Positions 1 through 10,590 of a DNA stretch of 64,000 bases are shown here, in pieces. Position 1 is the stretch's first letter, and each line of letters opens with the position of its first letter. The notes below the pieces were generated by a model. The model was not told the origin of the DNA. It did no database searches and saw only the letters and a program-made list of their open reading frames with translations. A program made the position numbers and the translations under genes. Origin of the DNA: Diogma glabrata (Eukaryota; Arthropoda; Insecta; Diptera; Cylindrotomidae); the NCBI GenBank assembly GCA_963693315.1, contig OY856187.1:382827711-382891710 (forward strand), written 5' to 3'.

Positions 1-147
1 CATCAATTAGACAGCACATTGTATAATATAAATAACAACAGCCTAGCACAGTTGTAGACAGTATCCAATAAAGTAATTTTGATTATATGTGATGTCATCA
101 ATTAGACAGCAAAAATATAATATAAATAACAACAGCCTAGCACAGTT
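1..147. repeat. Imperfect tandem duplication, period 95 bp
   Basis: The block beginning catcaattagacagca and ending cctagcacagtt occurs at 1-53 and again at 96-147, with small internal differences. The copies are directly repeated and the first may begin before the window. No coding potential is seen. Confidence 0.8.
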
Positions 148-386
148 AAATAATATCCACAAAAAAATACTTAGACCATATATACTGCTATCAGTTAAAA
201 CAGCAAAACCATTCCATCCACCAATATTGATTCACAGTGACTTGTGACGTCACGTCCGCCCAGCATGGAATTATATTAACACACGACGAGAACCATCAGA
301 TCAATTGTATTGAGTAAAAACAATTCCATCAGCAATAATACACCATCCTTTATTTTCGAAGTTGTTATTAAATTTTAATTAAATAC
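148..386. other. Non-coding flank with a CRE-like palindrome
   Basis: No gene is seen here. The 10-bp palindrome gtgacgtcac at 244-253 contains TGACGTCA, the consensus CREB/ATF site; with nothing else nearby I cannot say whether it is functional. The last four bases (ATAC, 383-386) are the left target duplication of the solo LTR that follows. Confidence 0.5.
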
Positions 387-1077
387 TGTTACGAGTGCAG
401 AAAAATCTAGACGATTACAGAAAGATCTAAACGATTACGGTCACTTCCAGGAAAATAAAATCAACAAACAAGTTAATGAAATGAATATTGTTGTTGTTGT
501 CTCTTCTTGGAAATAGGGTCAACATAAACGATTTTATGAATCAAATCAACATAACGTAAAATAATCGACTATTCTAATGTTTTCTCAAGGTTTCTGGAAA
601 GTGATGTCGAATTATCTGGAAGTATTGCAGAAGGTATATAAGAAAAATACCTTTTGTAGTTTTTAATTAGTTTTATTTTAGACCTGCGACAGTAAAGTGA
701 AATTAAATGTAAAATTAGTTTTATTTCAAACCTGCGATTGTGAAGTTAAAATTATAAAAGTGATCTTTAAATTAGTGAATAAAGTTATAAGTATTATTGA
801 ATAGAAATAATTTGTGTATTATTTTGAACGTTGAGTTACTGGAAATTTCTACAATAAACCGTTGGAGTTTCTGAAGCTGTTGGAAGAATATTCTAGTCAA
901 GAATATTGTTTGCGGTATTGTTTTCCTGTTGTTGTGAAACAATTAAGGTGTTGAATACTTAATAAAACCTGGTGTTTATGCTTACTAATCAGTGATCGAA
1001 CTCAGGAAGAGATTGGGAATTGCGTTTATCGAATTGTGAGTAAGGCCAATTCGAAGTAAGGTTGGAAAAACGTAACA
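387..1077 (+). mobile_element. Solo LTR of a Ty3/gypsy retrotransposon
   Basis: The 691-bp block begins TGTTACG and ends CGTAACA, a perfect 7-bp inverted end typical of gypsy LTRs, and is flanked on both sides by ATAC (383-386 and 1078-1081), the 4-bp target duplication of this class. Its sequence is the same family as the 3' LTR at 4287-4950; both contain the GATTACAGAAAGATC and AACTCAGGAAGAGATTGGGAA blocks. Because a complete duplication directly brackets a single LTR, this is a solo LTR left by LTR-LTR recombination, not the 5' LTR of the neighbouring truncated copy. Confidence 0.9.
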
Positions 1078-1653
1078 ATACAATCAATTTCACTTTATTT
1101 CATTAATTTTAGTATAAATAATAAAAAAAACACTGAACAACAATCACCCGATGGTAGACGACCATCATACAAAAACTAAAATGACAAAGAAGCCTGAAAT
1201 TCACAATATTACGAATTATATATAATCGGTCACAACTCTTTTCCCCGTCAGCAGAGACACTGATCTTAAAAACCATGAACCAACGCATTGTTCTGCTCAA
1301 TATTAACAAAATGAGAAATACTGTTTTGCTTTATGTTAACCCTCTTGCCGATAATGCAGTTAATATGTCAAACATGACATTTAAAAATATATGTCAACAA
1401 ACAACCAAACAGGTAAAATAAAATGGTATAAATATACGTTTATATAATTAATTCAACAATGTGTTTCTTTTCAAAGTGTTGTGACCGCTCATATAATCAT
1501 ATGTACATAACTACATATGTTGTACATGGAATCTGGACATCAAATACAGCCCGCTAATATACGTAAGTTAAGTTATTCAAATTCCATATACATTGTTTTT
1601 ATCTAATTAATATTATTTCTTTTCTTTTCATATTCTGGAGTATGTAATTCTCA
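1078..1653. other. Unique sequence between solo LTR and truncated gypsy copy
   Basis: No primer-binding site or gag sequence is seen after the LTR, as would be expected in a provirus. The stretch is AT-rich without a supportable gene. Confidence 0.6.
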
Positions 1654-4329
1654 TTGACGCGGTTACAATTACCATTAGCTAAAAGAGAGGAAGCTGATAA
1701 AATGGTGAGAGATATGAAAGAAGCTGGTGTGATTGAGCCTTCAGACAGTCCCTGGAGCTCACCTGTGGTGTTAGTTGGCAAGAAAGATGGGAGCTTGAGA
1801 TTTTGTGTTGACTACAGGAAACTAAACATAGTTACGAAGAAGGATAGCTACCCATTGCCTAGGATTGATGATACACTGGATACATTATCGGGCTCAAAAT
1901 TGTTTTCAACACTGGATCTGCAGAGTGGTTACTGGCAGGTGGAAGTTGCGGAGGAAGATCGGGAGAAACCGGCGTTCAGTGTAGGTAATGGACTATGGCA
2001 ATTTAATGTCATGCCGTTTGGGTTATGCAACGCTCCCGCAACTTTCGAGAGATTAATGGAACGGGTACTTAAAGGCTTGCACTGGAAAACATGCCTTGTA
2101 TATTTGGATGACATCATCGTCATGGGCAAAGACTTTGATGACCACTTGAAGAACTTGGCGGAGGTACTGGAAAGGTTGCAAGCAGCTGGTTTAAAATTAA
2201 GTCCCAAAAAGTGTTCACTTTTCAAGGAAGAAGTAAAATATTTGGGACACAAGGTTACGGCAATGGGAATTCATACAGATTCCGACAAGATTGCAGCAGT
2301 TATGAACTGGCCAAGACCAAAGAAACTACATGAACTACGAAGCTTCCTTGGATTGTGCACATATTACAGACGGTTTGTGCCAGGATTCGCCAACGTTGCC
2401 AAAAGTCTGCATGAGTTAACAAGAAAAGATAAAGCATTTGAATGGAATGAACCTCAGGAACAAAAATTTGTGGAGCTCCCATGGAGATTGTGTACGGCTC
2501 CAATTCTATCCTATCCTATACCAAATGTTCAGTTTATTTTGGATACTGATGCCAGTAATGAAGGTATAAGAGGAGTATTGTCGCAGAAAAAAGATGGTCA
2601 GGAAAAGGTGATAGCTTATTTCTCCAAAATGTTATCAAAGCCGGAGCGAAATTATTGTGTTACCCGGAAGGAGTTATTGGCCATTATGGAATGCGTCAAA
2701 CATTTTCATAAATACTTGTATGGTCAGAAATTTCATCTCAGAACTGACCATGGTGCGTTAAGATGGCTACTCCAGTTCAAAAATCCAGAGGGACAAGTAG
2801 CACGTTGGATCGAACGGTTGCAGGCGTACGATTTGGACATTGAACATCGCAAGGGTACTGCACATGGGAACGCTGATGCATTATCGAGACGACTCTGTCA
2901 AGTTGAATGCAAGCATTGCAGTCGTCAAGAAAATAAGGAGAACATCATCGATGTACGATTACTACAAGTGCTACCTGACGATGAATGGACAGCTGAAGCC
3001 ATAAGAAAAGATCAATTAGAAGATCCGGATCTTGCACCCATCATCGAGTTCAAGGAAAAGGGTTGCAAACCATTATGGGGAGAAATTGCTGATAAAACTC
3101 CAACTTTGAAGGCGTACTGGGCGCAATGGGACAGTCTCCAGTTAGAGAATGGATGCCTAAAGAGAATATGGGAAAGCTCAGATGGCAAGATAAAGCAATC
3201 CCTTACAGTGGTACCAGAAGGGAAAATAGAAGCAGTCCTGAAGGAGTATCACGAAGGAACGAGTGGAGGTCACCTTGGGATCAATAAGACTCTTGCAAAA
3301 ATACGACAACGGCTTTACTGGTCAGGGACTCGGCAATCAATTGTGGAGTGGTGTCAAAAATGCGATAAATGTGCGGCGGTGAAAGGACCCGCACGAAGAA
3401 GTCATGGAAAAATGAAGCAATACAATGTAGGTGCTCCATTCGAAAGGATCGCAATGGATGTAGCGGGACCATTTCCAACAACTGATAATCAGAATAAATA
3501 TGTGCTTGTGATCATGGACTACTTCAGTAAGTGGCCGGAAGTGTGTGCGATTCCCAACCAGGAAGCAACCACAATCGCTGAAGCTGTGATAAATAATTGG
3601 ATTAGCCGCTATGGAGTTCCTATGGAGATCCACACCGATCAGGGACGGAACTTCGAGTCAGCTGTATTCCAGGAAATTTGTCAAATGCTGGGGATTAACA
3701 AAACGAGGACGACAGCTTCACACCCACAGTCAGATGGGATGGTTGAGAGATTCAATGCTACTTTGGAGGAATTTCTAGCTAAAGTGGTCAGTAAGAACCA
3801 ACGTAACTGGGATCAACACATTCCTTTATTTTTGATGGCATACAGATCAGCAGTTCATGACACCACGACCATGACACCAGCTCAAACTATTTTTGGAAGT
3901 GATTTAAGACTTCTTGGTGACCTCAAATTTGGAGCGGTACCATCAACATCATTGTCTGCGCAAGAATACGTCAACCGAATCAGGGAGAACCTTGAGGATA
4001 TTCACAAGCTTGTTCGGCGGAAGATACAACTGACCAGTGATAGAATGAAAGCCCGATATGATATACGATCTAATAATAAAGGTTTCGAAGAAGGACAATT
4101 AGTATGGCTACACAACCCACAACGAAAACGAGGGTTATCACCAAAACTGCAAGCTGCATGGGAAGGACCTTACAACATTATAACGAAGTTGAATGACGTG
4201 GTTTATAGAATTAAGAAAGGCCATCGAAGCAAAGCGAAAATCTTACATTTGGAAAGATTGGCCTTATACAAAGGAGAGCTAGATCCTGTTCGAGACGAGA
4301 AAAATCTAGACGATTACAGAAAGATCTAA
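1654..4329 (+). CDS. pol: Gypsy pol, truncated: RT, RNase H, integrase
   Basis: The 891-codon frame is free of stops. It would copy element RNA into DNA and integrate it. Reverse transcriptase covers about residues 5-230, with YLDDIIV near residue 150 and VMPFGLCNAPATF upstream. RNase H begins near residue 290 (LDTDASN) and includes the RKELLAI glutamate. Integrase follows, with an HHCC zinc-binding part (residues ~530-575) and DDE residues in MDVAGPFP, HTDQGRN and GMVERFN (~600, 660, 696). No chromodomain and no env are seen. The N-terminal third of a normal pol (protease and start of RT) is missing, so the first ATG is incidental. The frame ends 43 bases inside the 3' LTR. The same domains, diverged, occur in the minus-strand gypsy at 46763-52885. 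Confidence 0.9.
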   Translation: MTRLQLPLAKREEADKMVRDMKEAGVIEPSDSPWSSPVVLVGKKDGSLRFCVDYRKLNIVTKKDSYPLPRIDDTLDTLSGSKLFSTLDLQSGYWQVEVAEEDREKPAFSVGNGLWQFNVMPFGLCNAPATFERLMERVLKGLHWKTCLVYLDDIIVMGKDFDDHLKNLAEVLERLQAAGLKLSPKKCSLFKEEVKYLGHKVTAMGIHTDSDKIAAVMNWPRPKKLHELRSFLGLCTYYRRFVPGFANVAKSLHELTRKDKAFEWNEPQEQKFVELPWRLCTAPILSYPIPNVQFILDTDASNEGIRGVLSQKKDGQEKVIAYFSKMLSKPERNYCVTRKELLAIMECVKHFHKYLYGQKFHLRTDHGALRWLLQFKNPEGQVARWIERLQAYDLDIEHRKGTAHGNADALSRRLCQVECKHCSRQENKENIIDVRLLQVLPDDEWTAEAIRKDQLEDPDLAPIIEFKEKGCKPLWGEIADKTPTLKAYWAQWDSLQLENGCLKRIWESSDGKIKQSLTVVPEGKIEAVLKEYHEGTSGGHLGINKTLAKIRQRLYWSGTRQSIVEWCQKCDKCAAVKGPARRSHGKMKQYNVGAPFERIAMDVAGPFPTTDNQNKYVLVIMDYFSKWPEVCAIPNQEATTIAEAVINNWISRYGVPMEIHTDQGRNFESAVFQEICQMLGINKTRTTASHPQSDGMVERFNATLEEFLAKVVSKNQRNWDQHIPLFLMAYRSAVHDTTTMTPAQTIFGSDLRLLGDLKFGAVPSTSLSAQEYVNRIRENLEDIHKLVRRKIQLTSDRMKARYDIRSNNKGFEEGQLVWLHNPQRKRGLSPKLQAAWEGPYNIITKLNDVVYRIKKGHRSKAKILHLERLALYKGELDPVRDEKNLDDYRKI

Positions 4330-4950
4330 ACGATTACGGTCACTTCCAGGAAAATAAAATCAACAAAACACAACAGAAAGTGAATGAAATGAATAGTGTT
4401 GTTGTTGTTGTACATGTTCTTAGAATTAAGGTCTATTTGTTTTATGATTTTATGAATCAAATCAACGTAACGTAAAATAATCGAATATTCTAATATTTTC
4501 TCAAGGTTTCTAAAAAGTGACGTAGAAATTTCTAGAGATTAAGCAGAATGTATATAAGGAAATTGCTTCTTGTAGTTTTTAATTAGTTTTATTTCAAACC
4601 TGCGATAGTGAAGTGAAAATTGTAAAAGTGATATTTAAATTAGTTTTTGTGAATAAAGTTTTAAGTTTTATTGAGAAGAAATATTTTGTGTATTATTTTA
4701 AACGTTGTGTTACTGGAAATTTCTACAATAAACCGTTGGAGTTTCTGAAGCTGTTGAAAGAATATTCTAGTTAGGAATATTATTTGCTGTATTGTTTCTT
4801 GTTGTTGTGGAACAATTAAGGTGTTGAATACTTAATAAAACCTGGTGCTTGTGCTTACTAATCAGTGATCGAACTCAGGAAGAGATTGGGAATTACGTTT
4901 ATCGAACTGTGAGTTAGGCCAATTCGAAGGAAATTAAGAAATACGTAACA
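4287..4950 (+). repeat. 3' LTR of truncated gypsy element
   Basis: A 664-bp LTR begins TGTTCGAGACGAG and ends CGTAACA. It aligns along its whole length with the solo LTR at 387-1077, with indels of a few to a dozen bases. The left terminal heptamer differs by substitution or loss (TGTTCG instead of TGTTACG). Confidence 0.85.
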
Positions 4951-5456
4951 GTATGTTAGGACATTTCGTCATAAGCTAAGATTCATATTCAAAATCGATA
5001 ATATTGGTTCCAGGTATACAAAAATGTTTGTAAAGAGAACTACAGCTTGAGAATGAATTCCTTATTTCCTTGTGTACTTTTCGGCAGGGACGAACCTGTT
5101 GCGTAAGAGTCAAATAGGTTGCTAGGCTGAATAGTTTTGAGTTTGGGTGTAAAAGTGTACTGGTATTTTGATTCCAGTTTGTCCATTTCCTAATTTCTGA
5201 CAGAATGCACAAAGCAGTTTTATTTGCGGGTAAGTCGCAGTCTCCAATTTTGTTCTTACAAGACAATTGAGTTAGTAGATACATGGCGAATTCTCTACTC
5301 TCTTAAAAAAATAAAAAAGCATCGAGATTACTCTACTTTGCAGAAAAATTTATCCCTTCTTTAATCAGATGTTTATGTTAATCTAAATATCCATTTATAT
5401 TCCTAATGTACAATATTGTTTGTAATTTCTTAAAGTCGATCATTTTCCTTTCACAA
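4951..5456. other. Unassigned; probable 5' region of host gene
   Basis: No repeat or recognised coding sequence. If the exon at 5457 is real, its promoter and 5' UTR lie here or further upstream; no clear TATA or initiator could be chosen in this AT-rich sequence. Confidence 0.4.
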
Positions 5457-5520
5457 ATGTCTTCTTTATACATTATATGTATCATTATAATAACAATAAT
5501 TGTGTCTATAGTTTTTTTTT
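5457..5520 (+). CDS. Candidate first coding exon: signal peptide of host gene
   Basis: From ATG 5457 the frame encodes a 21-residue strongly hydrophobic segment starting MSSLYIICIIIIT, a good signal peptide or signal anchor. It then meets a possible splice donor (GTAATT at 5521). The exon ends one base into a codon, exactly the phase required by the exon at 6951, which starts with two bases completing a codon, and the joined product would place the Cys/Trp domain just after the signal peptide. The donor is weak (T-run before GTAATT), and an in-frame ATG also exists at 5406, so start and even existence are uncertain. Without splicing the frame continues to 5747 with unremarkable sequence. Confidence 0.45.
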
Positions 5521-6950
5521 GTAATTATACTAACAACCACTTAACTCAGTACATTTCCAATGGCGGCGACAAACAACCGAACATGTCGCCAAAAACACAC
5601 ACAAAAGAAAATCAATTTTTCATTAAAATATATAAAACATGCGTCAAATATAATCTTCTTATGATAAACATGCAAAAACCACCGCTCCTTGTTTTATTAT
5701 TAAATGTTTTGAACATCACCAGACTAGTTTCTACTACCCGTAGATAGATTGACGACATAACGTCCTGATCTCGTTCGTCTGATTCCTTTATTTTTTTTTT
5801 TCATTTTTATTACAGTCTACAGCTATGTTCTATTTTGCAGTTAAGAAAAGGAGATTATTTCAAAAATTGAATTCATTTGTTTAATTAGTTGGTTGGCAAA
5901 ATTTGCACATTTTCCATTTTAATTCGAAAGAAAGATTCTAGTCGGTTCTCCCACCTTCATACCAATAAATTAACATGACTCCTTTTTTTGTTTGTTTTAA
6001 ATGGATAATGTGAAGTTTTAAGTAGATATACAAATATAATTAATTTTCATAAAAATGGTTGTGCGAAAATGAAAAATTTTTATTTATATAAAATTAATTG
6101 GATTTGTTAAATTTTATTACTTGTTGAGTTATATTTTTCGTTTAATTTAATTTTTTATTTTTTGTTTTGCTTTGTAGATTAATATAAAGATAAGTTTGAT
6201 ATCAATTTAATTCTTTGGGGACAGCTATTGAAATAATAAGCTTGGTAATTATTTTTTTGATTGAATGATCGTCATTAATTGTTGATGTGAAATGGTTTTT
6301 TTTTATTTTACTTTCCATCAGCAGGAATGGATTAATATTCTATTATAAAAAATACTGGTGACCCCGATGTGATGAAAAGTAGGATCAAAAGTGACATTGG
6401 TTATTAAAGGCATGCCAAGATTATTTACAGGATCCATAGGTTTTACCCCATCATTTGGTATCCAAGATGTGACTATTTCAACTCTTTAGAGGTCACAGTG
6501 GCGACGAGAAAAAAATATTTTTTATTTACCTGCTATCCACTACAGTTTTTTTCATGGATAATATGAAGGTTTTTATTTTATTACTTTTTTGAAAAATTTC
6601 AGCCTAAGCGTCGAAAAGGTGCATCTATACGTAGTAATAATCAGTTTGTTGGTTTATTCTCCAACATTTTCTAAAATATCGTCAACAAATTTGATTTAAT
6701 ACGGAAATAATAGTCGCTTTGAAGTATTTATAACTACTAAAAAATCAATATTTTTGATGTTTTTATAAATAGCAAAATCATAAAACTTATATACATATGA
6801 TACTATCTCCATATCATCAAACAGTTACACCAACTGTTGAAACATGATTAAGTTAAATATAAATTCAAGAAAACATGAAAAAATAAACAGTCCAAACAAC
6901 AATAAAATATTAAGACATGTAATAATTTTAATGTATTTTATTTATTTCAG
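5521..6950 (+). other. Candidate intron 1 (1.4 kb)
   Basis: AT-rich, non-coding. It ends in a good acceptor, tttatttatttcag. No repeat element was recognised in it. Confidence 0.45.
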
Positions 6951-7098
6951 TTAACTCCAGTTGTGTATTTCCGGAAAGATGGGAAGGGAAGTGGTTTCAA
7001 TCAGGATCACATCCAATTTATATAAAAGGGTCAGAATTAAGTATTCGTGGGAAATGTATTGCAAAAGAAGGTGGTGATAAATTTTTAATGGTCGACAG
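6951..7098 (+). CDS. Internal exon of Cys/Trp-rich host protein (DUF7044-like)
   Basis: A 148-bp exon lies between a pyrimidine-rich acceptor (tttatttatttcag) and a near-consensus donor (gacag then gtgagc). It encodes 48 whole codons containing CVFPERWEGKWFQSG, then SIRGKCIAK and GGDKFLMVD. This Cys-FP-x-WEGxWFQSG pattern followed by a second cysteine is, from memory, the N-terminal extracellular module of an insect family of secreted or membrane proteins catalogued as DUF7042-7045; its function is unknown to me. The exon ends with AG, two bases of a codon, which the exon at 39402 completes with T. This is the best-supported host coding sequence in the window together with that exon. Confidence 0.85.
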
Positions 7099-8067
7099 GT
7101 GAGCAACCCTTACCCATAATTTTTTAATTATTTATTCATACATTTCGTTTTAAGCTCTATCGAACAATTATATATAATATTTTTTTTTTATAACTTTTTA
7201 CCTATAAAAATTGTGGTCGCTTACGATTTCATATACCGCAAAAAACAAAGAAGTGTCAATATAATAATTTTTATTGCATGATTAAAACAACATGTAAATA
7301 TATTTTTTTTGGTTTGATTTACAACCCTTACTTGTATGTAAAAAATGACAGACTTTCAACAAAATTATTATGAGTAGTTGATAAAATGTGAACAAAAAAC
7401 AAATCAAAGTTTACATTCATCTGGTACTGAATATATTGAGTTCTATACAATGAAAAGGTTTTCCGAACATTTTACTTTGTTCTTTAACTACTAATAATGT
7501 TACCCTCGCAAATAAAATATAGAAGGTTAAATAATGGTGCTTTGTTGTAGTTCCTTATCGCAAAAACTGTGCACATGTGATGTTGATGTAGTGTGAATTG
7601 TTGAGCTGACTTGTATATTATCGTGATTAAACTGAAATTTATTATTTTTTAAATATTTTGCATTAGTTTGAATATTATTAATTTTAAATATTTTGGTTTA
7701 CAATAGTTCAAAACAAAAATTTCATTTATACAAACAGTTTTCGTGTCTTGCTCTTGAGAGATCTCGTTGCACGATAAAAAAAACAGACAGAAACAAATTT
7801 AAATTGTAAATAATAAACAGTACAGAGCCATAAACAATTTATAATGGGATTAGAACAAAAACGTGGTCTGTGATACGTGTAATTAATTTTAAATTGGACA
7901 AACTGGAAGAGCGTTTAGAGAAATTCAACGAAAACATGTCAGAAATTAGGAATATTTAATGAAAATTTGCTAATTACTTAATAAAATATAACATCAGTAT
8001 GCTAATTTAGATTAAGCTTTGTTAGCATTACTAATTTTTTTCAAAGATACTTTAACTGAACTTGAAA
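7099..8067 (+). other. Start of giant intron, no element seen
   Basis: AT-rich intronic sequence up to the LOA-type LINE insertion. No gene or recognisable repeat. The full intron (7099-39401) is 32.3 kb, most of it transposable elements. Confidence 0.7.
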
Positions 8068-8170
8068 TAAACCATACATTTTTTTTTTTTTTTTATTGGA
8101 GGGCCTTGAGACTTACAGTTCAAGTAGCACTGCGACCTGAAGGTCTGTTGTGCTTACCCTGATTTTGTTA

Positions 8171-9342
8171 TTAGTCAGTCGTCGTCTGTGCCGTTACTGG
8201 TTGTATTCTGTCATCCAAGTTGAGACTTTTAATAAAATTAATTAGCTCAATTGGAGTGACGTTTTGTGGTAATGGAAGTGTTAGTCTTCTATGACCAAGT
8301 TGGTTGTATCTGTGCCCAGAGAGTTCAGGACAGCTGCAGATGACGTGTTCCATCGTTTCCGCGTCCGAGTAGCAGAATCTGCACCTGTCGGAAACAACAA
8401 GGCCTATTTTGTTAAGATGGTGGTTTAAAGGACCATGTCCAGTAACGCACCACGTTAAAATTCTTAGACACTCTCTGTTTAAGTCGATTGTTTTTAAGGG
8501 TGAAACAGGGAGGTTACCTAGAAACTTCTTGGAGTGTACTAGTCCCTCTCTGCTTTTCCATAATTTAGCATTTTGTTCATGTTCCATTGTTTGGATTGTG
8601 CTTTTGAGCGAACTCTTGGCCATTCCAAAGCATGGTTCCGGTCCAACAAATTTTTTATTGGCACCTTGCTTTGTTAAAGCGTCAGCGATAGCATTTCCTT
8701 GTATTCCTGTGTGGCTAGGTGCCCACACAAGTGTTACTGTGTTATTGCACGAGATTTGTAATAGATTTTGGTAGCATTCCTATACCAGTTTTGAATCAAA
8801 GCGCGTAGATTTTAGTGCCAAGAGTGCTGCTTGGCTGTCAGAGATAATATATATTTCAATATTTTGGTATTTTCTTTCAGCGCATAGCAAAGCGCAACTG
8901 CTAATGGCAAAAATTTCGGCTTGAAATATGGTTGTTGTGGTGCCTAAGGCAACCGTTTGTTTTGTTCTAGGACCAAACACTCCTGCTCCCGTGCCCATGT
9001 TGGTTCGAGAACCATCTGTGTACCAGATGCTGGCGTTATGTGGCAGTGACCGTATGTAGTTTTTAATAAGATCTCTGGCCAATATCTTGACATCAAAGTG
9101 CCTGTCTAAATTTATTGTTTTTGGCATACAATCCGAAATATGGTATGTATGCAGTTCAGCTTGTAATTCAGAAAGGATTTTAAGGTGTCCAGTTAGATTA
9201 CCCGGCTTAAACCCTTCTGTGAGCTGCAGTCTATGAACGCTCAACACCGCTACAGATTTAACATGTAGGTGCAATGGAGAAAGCTTTAGAAGAATCTCCA
9301 TTGCTGACGTTGGCGTCGTTTTGAAAGCACCTGTGGCACTTT
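8171..9342 (-). pseudogene. LINE RNase H domain and C-terminal zinc-finger-like tail
   Basis: After the frameshift the frame resumes with TTPTSAMEILL. RNase H residues are visible: WYTDGSRTN, IFQAEIFAI, ISDSQAALLAL and APSHTGIQGNAIAD (catalytic Asp, Glu, Asp and the late His/Asp). A TAG at 8777-8779 interrupts it between the third and last of these, with the frame otherwise unbroken. The C-terminus holds CRFCYSDAETMEHVICSCP, a Cys-Cys-His-Cys cluster common at the end of RNase H-bearing LINE proteins. A 3' UTR of about 75 bp precedes the poly(A). Confidence 0.88.
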
Positions 9343-10587
9343 TGTAAACATATTTTGAGCAGTTATTTGGCGCGTTTTAGGCCACCAAACTAAAGCTGCG
9401 TATGTTAGAATTGGTTTTATGATACTTTGGTGCAACCAAAGTATCATTTTTGGGCTAAGATCCCATGTTTTCCCAAACAGGTTTCTGCATGTGAAGAAAA
9501 CTTTGTTTGCCTTATCAGAAATATATTTCAGGTGTGGGTTCCAAGTTAGTTTGCTATCCAGGATCACACCTAAATATCTAACCTCTTTTGATGTTTGTAT
9601 TGGATCGCCGTTTAGAACAGGAGAAACGAAATTGAAGTTTCTCCTGTTTGTGAAAACGACAATGCTTGTTTTTTGTGGGTTGATCGACAGTCCTAATCTG
9701 TTGCACCACTTTGATACAATATTAAGAGCTGTCTGGGTTCGACCAGCGACAATGGAGTCATGTTTCCCTCTAACCATGACTGCCAAGTCATCGGCATAGC
9801 CTACAGTGTTGAAGCCGGAATCATTTAGCTTAGTGAGGAGATCATCAGCCACCATTAGCCAAAGCAGCGGAGAGAGCACGCCCCCTTGCGGGCAGCCTCT
9901 AGATGCAGTAACAGTCACTGAATAATCACCTAGTGTAGCCGTTATCTTCCGACTCTGTAGCATCTTGATAATCCACGCAATGATAAGCGGGTTTATATTT
10001 TTCTTTGTGGCCATTTCAATGATAGCATTGAAGTGGACATTGTCAAAGGCTCCTTGTATGTCCATAAATGTACAAACAAGTGCCTCCTTATAGTTTAGGG
10101 TGCTCTCAATTTCTTTCACCATTTTGTGCAACGCCGTTTCAGTAGATTTCCCAGTCTGATAGGCGTGCTGGCTAGAGTTGAGAGGGTTTTGTTTCAGACA
10201 TACATGACGGATGTGATAATCCAACATCTTTTCCATTGTTTTTAATAGAAAAGATGTAAGACTTATGGGTCTGTATGATTTGGCTTCATTTGGTTTTTTT
10301 CCTGGCTTAGGTATAAAAACAACTCTGGTTTCTCGCCATATCTGAGGAATGTAAGCAAGGCGAAAGCTTGCTTTGAACAAACGCATGAGATATGGAAGAA
10401 TGATTGTTAGACCCTTTTGCAGAAATACCGAAAAAATTCCATCACCTCCTGGAGATTTATACGGACCGAAGGATTCTATAGCCCATCTCGCTTTGTTGGG
10501 GGTGAAAATTGTGTTGGTTAAATGATCTGCATTACTTTTAGTTGCAGGATCTAGAAGACGTACGTCTTCGTTGGCATTATCATCCGT
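9343..10587 (-). pseudogene. LINE reverse transcriptase domain
   Basis: The segment continues the endonuclease frame after the TAG. Visible RT motifs are KSPGGDGIF, IPKPGKKPNEAKSYRPISL, AYQTGKSTETAL, FMDIQGAFDNVHF (motif A aspartate), RGCPQGGVLSPLLW, GYADDLAVMV (catalytic YADD) and EVRYLGVILD. The domain would copy LINE RNA at the nicked target. A one-base shift at about 9343, in an ACAAAAG run, throws the frame off; the sequence past it continues cleanly in the neighbouring frame. Confidence 0.88.
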
Positions 10588-10590
10588 GCT

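Larger units (their letters stand above)
1654..4950 (+). mobile_element. 5'-truncated Ty3/gypsy retrotransposon with 3' LTR
   Basis: The element starts inside the reverse transcriptase near 1665, lacking 5' LTR, gag and protease, and runs through integrase to a complete 3' LTR. No target duplication can be assigned because the left end is lost: the bases after the 3' LTR are GTAT. A purine-rich run (aaaggagagc) lies just before the LTR and is the probable polypurine tract. The truncation could reflect a genomic deletion or an incomplete insertion. Confidence 0.85.

Noticed and set aside
387..4950. One complete gypsy provirus with two LTRs
   Set aside because: The first LTR has its own ATAC duplications on both sides, the sequence after it has no gag or primer site, and the bases after the second LTR (GTAT) do not match ATAC.
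5406..5747. A 113-codon single-exon gene
   Set aside because: Beyond the hydrophobic start the sequence is unremarkable. The in-phase donor at 5521 and the exon at 6951 give a better explanation.
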